Assembly (NCBI GenBank): GCA_039180865.1
Contig: JBCDCZ010000273.1
Span: forward strand, 1 to 6,197
Length of the DNA stretch: 6,197 nucleotides
Reading direction: 5' to 3'
Source of the DNA: JBCDCU01 sp039180865
GTDB taxonomy: Bacteria; Pseudomonadota; Alphaproteobacteria; Rhizobiales; JACESI01
The notes under the pieces were generated by a model. The model worked only from the letters and a program-made list of their open reading frames with translations. It did not search any database and had not been told where the DNA came from. Positions within the stretch are counted from its first letter, which is position 1. Every line of letters begins with the position of its first letter. The position numbers and the translations under genes are program-made. Shown here in pieces: positions 1-5,011 of this stretch.

Positions 1-150
1 CCAATATTAATGGTCTTTTCGCAAATTCGCTTACAATCGATTCACCAGTTTTCATCTTACTATTTTAGATTAAGCAGACCTTACCCGGATAGTCCCGCCT
101 TCCTTAACCTCTTTAACGAAGTCAGAAACGGCCAGAGGCAGTCTTTTTCT
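1..150. other. AT-richer leader region without a supported gene
   Basis: This stretch is visibly richer in A and T than the rest of the window. One plus-strand frame is open from the left edge to the stop at 199-201, but its translation is rich in Phe, Ser and Arg, resembles no family I know, and runs through the putative cupin promoter. A short direct repeat TTAAC occurs at 104-108 and 113-117, nine bases apart; it could be a half-site pair for a regulator but could equally be chance. It is most likely an upstream intergenic region, perhaps serving a gene beyond the left edge as well. Confidence 0.4.
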
Positions 151-178
151 TTGACGATCAATGCGGCACGCTTATACG
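151..178 (+). promoter_or_regulatory. Putative sigma70-type promoter of the cupin gene
   Basis: TTGACG at 151-156 (five of six matches to TTGACA) is followed after 16 bases by TATACG at 173-178 (four of six matches to TATAAT). Transcription would start near 185 and give a leader of about 35 bases before the ATG at 220. The position and spacing fit a housekeeping promoter. The -10 element is imperfect and nothing here proves activity. Confidence 0.45.
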
Positions 179-207
179 GTTTTTCGCATCGAGCACGCTG
201 ACCAGAA

Positions 208-212
208 TGAGG
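208..212 (+). promoter_or_regulatory. Ribosome binding site of the cupin gene
   Basis: TGAGG lies seven bases upstream of the ATG at 220. It supports that start rather than any earlier codon, since the only longer open frame here is in a different register. Confidence 0.6.
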
Positions 213-219
213 TTTCACA

Positions 220-588
220 ATGGCAGAAGAAAACTTCTTCAACATCGACACCTTGGAGAACGGGATCGAACGTGCGCTTGCGCCGGGCTTGCGCGCAACT
301 ATCTTCCCAGGCGATCAGGCGATGTTGTCCGTCGTTGTCCTGCAACCCGGTGCAAAGGGCGAAATGCATCATCATCCTGAAGAGCAATGGGGATATTGCC
401 TTGAGGGTGCTGGCTTCCGATACCAAGGCGAAAAAATTATTCCAATCAAGACGGGCGATTTCTGGCGAACGCCCGGTGGTGTCCCTCACACGATGGAGGC
501 ATCCGAAGAAGGATTGAAAGTACTCGACATTTTCGCGCCGCCCCGCGAAGCATATCGCAAACCTGGTGAAGGATTCGCCGCGTCCTGA
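220..588 (+). CDS. Small single-domain cupin protein
   Basis: A 122-residue cytosolic protein with no signal peptide or membrane segment; it is essentially one cupin beta-barrel. Cupin motif 1 is visible as G44-x5-H50-x-H52-x3-Q56-x6-G63, with Gln where the textbook motif has Glu. Motif 2 is G79-x5-P85-x-G87-x2-H90. H50, H52, Q56 and H90 are therefore the expected metal ligands. An extra His (H51) sits inside the HHH run. The TGAGG ribosome site supports the start, and a promoter-like pair lies just upstream. Small cupins of this kind include metal-dependent isomerases, dioxygenases and non-enzymatic sugar- or ligand-binding proteins, so the substrate cannot be named. The family call is firm and the function is unknown. 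It appears to be a single-gene unit: 155 bases separate it from the next gene. Confidence 0.9.
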   Translation: MAEENFFNIDTLENGIERALAPGLRATIFPGDQAMLSVVVLQPGAKGEMHHHPEEQWGYCLEGAGFRYQGEKIIPIKTGDFWRTPGGVPHTMEASEEGLKVLDIFAPPREAYRKPGEGFAAS

Positions 589-616
589 AGAAAACGCCTA
601 AGCATTGGACGGCACG

Positions 617-635
617 TGCATGTATCCTTCATGCA
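617..635 (+). other. Small hairpin after the cupin gene
   Basis: TGCATG (617-622) pairs perfectly with CATGCA (630-635) across a seven-base loop, 28 bases after the cupin stop. The stem is only six pairs and no T-run follows, so it is not a convincing intrinsic terminator. It could protect the 3' end of the cupin mRNA or be chance. Confidence 0.25.
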
Positions 636-645
636 ACAGCTTACG

Positions 646-672
646 TTACGGCACTTTCAAATCGAGTAAATT
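646..672 (+). promoter_or_regulatory. Weak candidate promoter for the DUF2147 gene
   Basis: TTACGG (646-651) and TAAATT (667-672), 15 bases apart, form a poor sigma70-like pair. If used, transcription would start near 680 and the mRNA leader would contain the complete 704-740 hairpin. A competing weak pair, TTCAAG (680-685) with TAATCT (701-706), would start near 713 and remove the lower half of that hairpin. Neither is strong. Confidence 0.2.
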
Positions 673-703
673 CACAGTGTTCAAGCTTGCTGAAATCGCC
701 TAA

Positions 704-740
704 TCTTCCGATCTGAGTGGGAGACTCAGGTATCGGAGGA
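704..740 (+). promoter_or_regulatory. Hairpin sequestering the Shine-Dalgarno of the DUF2147 gene
   Basis: Bases 704-712 pair with 732-740 (nine pairs, one of them G-U at 706/738), and 713-717 pair with 725-729 (five pairs). A two-base bulge (730-731) interrupts the 3' arm and the loop is the seven bases 718-724. The whole ribosome site GGAGGA (735-740) lies in the lower stem, opposite TCTTCC (704-709), three bases before the ATG at 744. Pairing a Shine-Dalgarno in this way normally lowers translation until the stem is opened by heat, a protein, a small RNA or a ribosome. The pairing is read directly from the sequence; the regulatory role is inference and requires transcription to begin upstream of 704. 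Confidence 0.45.
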
Positions 741-743
741 ACA

Positions 744-1151
744 ATGAAGAAGACACTTGTTTGCGCGCTCGCAGCGTTTGCGCTGTCCAGCACCGGCGCG
801 TTTGCTGCCGACCCGACCGGCGTTTGGACAAATGCCAACGGTGAATCGAAAATCAAAATTTCCAATTGCGGTTCCAGTCTGTGCGGCCAGATCGTCTGGC
901 TCAAAAAACCGCGCAAGGACACCGAGAATGTCGATGAATCAAAACGCAGCCGCGATCTCGTCGGCGTTCAGATCTTTAATGACTTGAAAAAGAACGGCGA
1001 CAACCAGTGGGTTGGCTCATCCTACAGCCCCCGCAAAGGCAAGATCTACAGCGGAGCGGCTACCTTGAAGGGTGACCGCCTCACGCTCAAAGGATGCCTG
1101 ACGTCAGCGCGTCTCTTGTGCCAGACGGTCAAGTTCGATCGCGGCGGATAA
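744..1151 (+). CDS. Secreted DUF2147 family protein
   Basis: A 135-residue exported protein. The start at 744 is chosen because GGAGGA at 735-740 sits just before it and because it puts a typical signal peptide at the N-terminus: MKK, a hydrophobic core to about residue 18, then an AFA|AD cleavage site after residue 21. An in-frame ATG at 717 would place nine polar residues before the signal and has no good ribosome site. The mature part has the DUF2147 (PF09917) pattern: GVW at 26-28, a Cys pair C42/C47 followed by GQIVWLKKP, DLVG at 71-74, W89-x-G91 with GKIY at 99-102, and a second pair C118/C126 near the end. The family's usual final W-x-R element is altered to F131-D-R. Four cysteines in two pairs suggest disulfides in the periplasm. 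The biochemical role of DUF2147 is not established; roles in the envelope are only suspected. Confidence 0.88.
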   Translation: MKKTLVCALAAFALSSTGAFAADPTGVWTNANGESKIKISNCGSSLCGQIVWLKKPRKDTENVDESKRSRDLVGVQIFNDLKKNGDNQWVGSSYSPRKGKIYSGAATLKGDRLTLKGCLTSARLLCQTVKFDRGG

Positions 1152-1160
1152 CGAACGGCG

Positions 1161-1191
1161 CGGGCGGCGTGACTATCTGGCACGCTGCCCG
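1161..1191. terminator. Strong hairpin between convergent genes, possible bidirectional terminator
   Basis: The arms 1161-1171 and 1181-1191 pair over eleven positions with a single G-U, closing a nine-base loop (1172-1180). The structure starts nine bases after the DUF2147 stop, and its loop holds the stop codon of the convergent GST gene (1173-1175). No T-run follows on either strand, so it is not a textbook intrinsic terminator. It could end transcription weakly in both directions, block opposing polymerases with Rho, or stabilise both 3' ends. Confidence 0.5.
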
Positions 1192-1889
1192 AAGAGGATC
1201 GCCAACGCATCTTTATCATCGACAGGGTTGTTAGCCCGGCGTAGATCCTTGCGCACTTCAATCCCGGTCTTCACGGCCGGGCGGGCCATCATGCGCTCAA
1301 ACCAGGCTTTGAGAGCGGGAAAGTCATCGAGGTCCTGACCCTGCCTGTGATGCGGTTTGACCCAGCCGATGGCGGCCATGTCGGCAATTGAATACGGACC
1401 GGCGAGAAAATCCCGGTCCACAAGGCGGCGGTTCATGACACCATAAAGACGGTTCACCTCATTCGTGTATCTGTCGATGGCGTAGGGCACCTTTTCCGGC
1501 GCATAAAGCCTGAAATGATGGGCCTGTCCGGCCATCGGCCCGAGCCCTCCCATCTGCCACATAAGCCATTGCTCAACCTCCACACGCTCCCGCTCGGTGC
1601 CGCCCATGAAACGAGAGTATTTGCGCGCAAGATACATCATGATGGCAGCGGATTCGAAAATTGCGATCGGCTCGCCGTCCGGTCCATCCGGATCGACGAT
1701 TGCCGGCATTCGGTTGTTCGGCGAAATCTTGAGGAATTCCGGATCGAATTGTTCCCCTTTGCCGATATTGACAAGGTGTAGGTGATACGGGCAGTCGAGC
1801 TCATGGAGAAGGATAGTGATTTTCCATCCGTTGGGCGTCGGCCAGTAATAGAGATCAATCGGCTCGCCCTGCTCTGCCATGGTCTTCAT
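1173..1889 (-). CDS. Nu-class (YfcG-like) glutathione S-transferase
   Basis: A 238-residue cytosolic protein with the two-domain GST layout. The thioredoxin-like N-domain (about 10-95) begins IDLYYWPTPNGWKI; the T18-P-N20-G signature matches the Thr-x-Asn active site of E. coli YfcG rather than a Tyr, Ser or Cys enzyme. SPNNRMPAIVD (56-66) carries the cis-Pro62, and E79-S80 in FESAA should bind the gamma-Glu of glutathione. The helical C-domain contains GGLGPMAGQAHHF (114-126), typical of this class, and the N-capping S167-x-x-D170. Known Nu-class enzymes are mainly glutathione-dependent disulfide-bond reductases with little transferase activity, and that is the likely function here. The length fits YfcG (about 215 residues) better than the longer YghU. 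The start is uncertain: a second ATG at 1880-1878, about ten bases after GAGG, gives a protein three residues shorter. It lies 56 bases after the second glycosyltransferase and may be cotranscribed with it. Confidence 0.93.
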   Translation of the reverse strand: MKTMAEQGEPIDLYYWPTPNGWKITILLHELDCPYHLHLVNIGKGEQFDPEFLKISPNNRMPAIVDPDGPDGEPIAIFESAAIMMYLARKYSRFMGGTERERVEVEQWLMWQMGGLGPMAGQAHHFRLYAPEKVPYAIDRYTNEVNRLYGVMNRRLVDRDFLAGPYSIADMAAIGWVKPHHRQGQDLDDFPALKAWFERMMARPAVKTGIEVRKDLRRANNPVDDKDALAILFGQRAR

Positions 1890-1936
1890 TCCTCGTTCTC
1901 TTTGCCCGGACGTTTACTTCAGCAACGCACATGATC

Positions 1937-1967
1937 GGCTTCGCTTTAGGGAGCCACCAGCGAAGCC
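1937..1967 (-). terminator. Hairpin at the end of the second glycosyltransferase gene
   Basis: A perfect nine-pair stem joins 1959-1967 and 1937-1945; the 13-base loop (1946-1958) carries the glycosyltransferase stop codon and its last codons. No U-run follows on the minus strand, so termination would be weak or need Rho. It may instead act as a processing or stabilising element between this gene and the GST gene. The arrangement, with the stop codon in the loop, resembles the 1161-1191 hairpin. Confidence 0.35.
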
Positions 1968-3427
1968 CGCCAGGCCGATGTCCGATATCCATCATCGCGA
2001 TAGAGATGACGCCATTCAACTTCGAAGACGTCCGCGTCGGATATAACACGCAACGCAGCTTCCCGATCAAAGCCTTCGCGTCTCAGATAAAAGACCGCAT
2101 CACTTTCTGAGAACTCGGCGGGCCAGACGAACAGTCTGCGTGTGTCTGTGACGCGGGGTTGCGGTCTGATCTGCGGTGCATTGAAAAGAACATTCTTCCG
2201 GTCGGTCCAGAAGAGCAAGAGGTGACCGGAGAGCTTCGGATCAGGCGACGTTACGATCAACGGACGAGGCACTGCGCCATACCGTTCTTCAAGCGCGTCA
2301 GCGAGATCTGCAAAGGGGATCCCGAAATAGCATTTCTTGCAGACCGGATCGAGCACGATCAAATTGGCACCACGCACGATAAGCGCAACCCCCATCAGGA
2401 CAAGACAGACACTGATATAAGAGCGTTTCAAAAACGCACTCGGCGCACGCCTGCGGACATAGTCGATCACGTAGATCGGTGCCAGGAAGAAGAGTGGCAT
2501 CAAAGCATGCTCAGGATATGGGGCGTCGCCTTGAACGGTTCCTGCGATCAGAAGACCGACAACACCCGCAGTGAATGTATTTCGAATGAGACGCACACCC
2601 ATTCCAGGCTCACTGTCAGGTTCTCGACGTAGCACCGGGGCGAATATCAAGCCGGCAATGACAATAAAGGGAGACAGGTAAGCGAGGCTTTTCAAAGCGG
2701 CCTGCGAAGCGCCAAACAAAGGTCCGTGGTCATCAGGAAGCGAGCCGGAGAAACCACCGTTCTGCATCATGAGTTGGACGGTCAGGAAGAGACCTGCGAG
2801 AAACACTAGAACCACGATGAGGCGATTTCGCACCCCGCGTGTTGCGAGCACACCAACAAGCAGCGCCAGGAGAAAAGCGGCATACCAGAGCCCGGCAGTC
2901 GCTCCGGTTAGTACGGCCAGAAAAAGAATGAAATTCTTGGCATAGACCCAGGCTCCATCTTCTTCATTGTTCTGATTGACGGCATAAAACGTCGCGGCGG
3001 CCGCCACCATCGCGATCATCGGATAGGTATAGCCCTCGTGAAACCGCCAGCTGATCTGATAGATGAGCGCATAGGATTCAACCGTCATCAACGCCCAGAA
3101 ACCGCTCTTCATGATGAAGCGGGCCGCGAGGAAAACAAAAAGGAGTGCGACCGCAAGCAGGCCGTAGCGCACGAATTGGAAAACCGCGGTGTCGAACCCG
3201 ATCAGTTGCGAAACAGTGAGGACCAGCATGTCAAAAAGCGGCCCCTCGGAAACGGCAAGATGTGCCGTCGACTGGGTCTGGAGCAGACTTAAAGGGTCAT
3301 TCTCGCCGAGGTTATGCGAGGTTAGAAGCCTCAGTCCGACATGCGCCGTTGCGTAACACAGGATCAGGAATGCGGCACCGGACAGTCGATAAAAGAAGGG
3401 TTCGCGCACAGCACTCGTCACGATCAT
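1946..3427 (-). CDS. Divergent GT-C (PMT_2 / RgtA-D-like) membrane glycosyltransferase paralogue
   Basis: A 493-residue integral membrane protein with about ten hydrophobic segments, then a soluble C-terminal part from about residue 360 expected in the periplasm. It is a paralogue of the preceding gene: both have AH-x-x-LRL after the first helix, YQISW-x-x-x-EG (123-132 here), and a C-x-x-C (363/366) followed by IPFADLADALE. GT-C enzymes of this type move sugars from a polyprenyl-phosphate donor to an envelope acceptor. Positions that look catalytic in the first copy are changed here. The first-loop acidic pair D-D is N43-D44, QPPLYEW is EGPLFDM (61-67), and KERHFHPF is PEHALMP (305-311). It may use another substrate, be a partner subunit, or be inactive. 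I start it at 3427, where ATGA overlaps the stop of the upstream gene. A longer frame opens at 3481, but its 18 extra residues are polar and lie wholly within the upstream coding sequence. Confidence 0.82.
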   Translation of the reverse strand: MIVTSAVREPFFYRLSGAAFLILCYATAHVGLRLLTSHNLGENDPLSLLQTQSTAHLAVSEGPLFDMLVLTVSQLIGFDTAVFQFVRYGLLAVALLFVFLAARFIMKSGFWALMTVESYALIYQISWRFHEGYTYPMIAMVAAAATFYAVNQNNEEDGAWVYAKNFILFLAVLTGATAGLWYAAFLLALLVGVLATRGVRNRLIVVLVFLAGLFLTVQLMMQNGGFSGSLPDDHGPLFGASQAALKSLAYLSPFIVIAGLIFAPVLRREPDSEPGMGVRLIRNTFTAGVVGLLIAGTVQGDAPYPEHALMPLFFLAPIYVIDYVRRRAPSAFLKRSYISVCLVLMGVALIVRGANLIVLDPVCKKCYFGIPFADLADALEERYGAVPRPLIVTSPDPKLSGHLLLFWTDRKNVLFNAPQIRPQPRVTDTRRLFVWPAEFSESDAVFYLRREGFDREAALRVISDADVFEVEWRHLYRDDGYRTSAWRASLVAP

Positions 3428-4977
3428 GTCTCCCGCAGCGTGCGGCACAGGGTCGGATCCGTGATCGTCTTGATCCGCCATTCGCTGATCCGGCTGGCGG
3501 CGGGATCGTCTTCCCAGGGTACGATAAGATGCTCAGAGCCTTGCCGATGGACATCCCACGGAACTGGCGGCGGCGCACGGCGTTTTTTTCGCAATTGAAG
3601 ATTAGGGAAAACCTTTTCCAGCACGGTGACACTGCGTGACCGTGTGCTTTCTTCATAAACCCGCCAAAGCGCACGGCACCCATCCGGGAATGTTGAAAGA
3701 GGCGCATCAGACCCCCGGGTAAAAACCGCGCCACGCGGAAAAAATCGAAGGAGATTGCTGCCCGTATATGGATCATAGGCAAGGATGGCAGGAGCATCAT
3801 TCTTCTCAACAGCTCTGGCAAGCCTATCGAACGGAATGCTCTCCCGGCACCGCCCACAAACCCAATCTTCAGGAATGGCAAGGCTCGCAAAACGAACAAG
3901 AAAAAACGAAGACACAATAACCAGAATGCAGGTTGCATAAGCGGTCAATGCCCGACTACTCACCGGCCGCAAATCAAGATGTGCAAAGACGATAATTGGA
4001 AGAACGAGAAAGAACGGGTGAAAGTGCCGTTCCTTGATATTCGACGCATCGGAGAGAACGGCCGTCACGACCACCAATCCGATCGAGAGCACAAAAAAAC
4101 GGCGTAGAAAACGCAGGTAAACGCCACGGTCTGCGTCGATTTCGGATACTGTTCCATTTCTAAACGCTGAAAAAAAACAAAGCGCAAAGAAAGGCAGAAA
4201 AGGAAGCGAGTAAAGAAACGCGCTCACCACGGCCTTGAGAGGGCCATCAAGCCCGAGGAAAGCGGCAAGGCCGGTCTGCGCTGTACGGGTTTTATCGGTA
4301 AGCCCGGACAAGAAACCGTCCTGTGCGATGAGCCAGAGGGCGTAGGGGCTTGCAAGAAGAAGACCCAGCAGGACAGCCCCCACCAACAGTGGAGTATTCA
4401 ACCGAACACGAGTCTCTTTCGCCACATAGAGCGAGATGAGAAGCGCTACGGCGATAAACAGATAAGAAAACTTTGATAGAAGCCCCAGCCCAAGTGCGAT
4501 CGTGAGAAGCAGATAACTTCCAAGATCGCCGTTCCGCATAATCCGTGTTGCTGCAAATACACTAAGAGCGGTGGCAAAAATCACCGTGAGAGAATGGGTA
4601 TTTCCCTCAAGAAGGTTCCAACTGATCTGATAATAGAGCGCCAAGGACAAGACACTGAATAGAGCCTGTGCAGGCTTTCCGACGACACAGAGTGCGGTCT
4701 GGAAGAGAAAAAAGGTCGTAAGGCCAAGCAGCGTATATTTCACGAAGAGCGTTGCCGCGAGCGAAACACCAAAGACGTGATGGGCGGAATAGAGGAGCCA
4801 CTCATAAAGGGGCGGTTGACTTACCGTGTAACCAAGCCGGAGCGCGTCGATTGCTAGAACCGCCTGGGCATCATCGGTCGTGAAGTTTCCGGAAAAGGAA
4901 AGTCTGAGCGTACTGTGCGCTGCCGCATAGATCAGAACAAAAACCGCGAGCAGAAAACCTGCGCGCTGGGCGCTCAT
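3424..4977 (-). CDS. GT-C (PMT_2 / RgtA-D-like, GT39-type) membrane glycosyltransferase
   Basis: A 517-residue inner-membrane protein with about ten to twelve hydrophobic segments between residues 7 and 365, then a periplasmic C-terminal domain of about 150 residues. GT-C features are present: an acidic pair D35-D36 in the first periplasmic loop, SQPPLYEW (53-60), YQISWNLLEG (116-125) and KERHFHPFF (315-323) before a late helix. Relatives such as rhizobial RgtA-D transfer sugars from polyprenyl-phosphate to lipid A or core, and ArnT and Pmt enzymes act similarly. The sugar and acceptor here cannot be told. C374-GR-C377 followed by IPFDRLARAVE is shared with the next gene. A basic, proline-rich stretch LRKKRRAPPPVPW lies at 462-474. 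The start is ambiguous. The ATG at 4977 has a G-run ten bases upstream and lies 34 bases after gatB. A GTG at 5022 would add 15 polar residues, overlap gatB by 11 bases, and has no clear ribosome site. Confidence 0.87.
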   Translation of the reverse strand: MSAQRAGFLLAVFVLIYAAAHSTLRLSFSGNFTTDDAQAVLAIDALRLGYTVSQPPLYEWLLYSAHHVFGVSLAATLFVKYTLLGLTTFFLFQTALCVVGKPAQALFSVLSLALYYQISWNLLEGNTHSLTVIFATALSVFAATRIMRNGDLGSYLLLTIALGLGLLSKFSYLFIAVALLISLYVAKETRVRLNTPLLVGAVLLGLLLASPYALWLIAQDGFLSGLTDKTRTAQTGLAAFLGLDGPLKAVVSAFLYSLPFLPFFALCFFSAFRNGTVSEIDADRGVYLRFLRRFFVLSIGLVVVTAVLSDASNIKERHFHPFFLVLPIIVFAHLDLRPVSSRALTAYATCILVIVSSFFLVRFASLAIPEDWVCGRCRESIPFDRLARAVEKNDAPAILAYDPYTGSNLLRFFPRGAVFTRGSDAPLSTFPDGCRALWRVYEESTRSRSVTVLEKVFPNLQLRKKRRAPPPVPWDVHRQGSEHLIVPWEDDPAASRISEWRIKTITDPTLCRTLRET

Positions 4978-4990
4978 ATCGGATGCGCCC
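4968..4990 (-). promoter_or_regulatory. GC hairpin enclosing the glycosyltransferase start codon
   Basis: On the minus strand GGGCGC (4990-4985) pairs with GCGCCC (4973-4968), leaving an 11-base loop that contains the ATG at 4977-4975. The G-run that would serve as ribosome site lies in the 5' arm. This could limit initiation so that it depends on ribosomes arriving from gatB, or it could mean that the GTG at 5022 is the real start. Six pairs in GC-rich coding DNA can also arise by chance. Confidence 0.25.
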
Positions 4991-5011
4991 CTACCCTGCA
5001 CGTCCGCGTTC

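Noticed and set aside
1..201. Plus-strand frame open from the left edge to 201, as the 3' end of an upstream gene
   Set aside because: The composition (many Phe, Ser, Arg), AT-rich third positions and overlap with a promoter-like pair argue against coding, and no family is recognisable. It cannot be fully excluded because the left end is cut.
172..489. Minus-strand frame of about 105 codons opposite the cupin gene
   Set aside because: It lies antisense to a gene with clear cupin motifs and shows no family resemblance.
617..635. Intrinsic terminator for the cupin gene
   Set aside because: The stem is only six pairs and no T-run follows, so I list it only as a hairpin.
2159..2632. Plus-strand frame of about 157 codons
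   Set aside because: It is antisense to the second glycosyltransferase, whose frame is well supported by membrane helices and paralogy.
1173..3860. A redox system joining the YfcG-like disulfide reductase to the C-x-x-C motifs of the glycosyltransferases
   Set aside because: The GST has no signal peptide and should be cytosolic, whereas the Cys pairs are predicted to be periplasmic. Gene adjacency alone is not enough.
3312..3938. Minus-strand frame of about 208 codons
   Set aside because: It lies inside the glycosyltransferase region in another register. Its translation is an Arg- and Pro-rich shadow, while the transmembrane and motif content is in the chosen frame.
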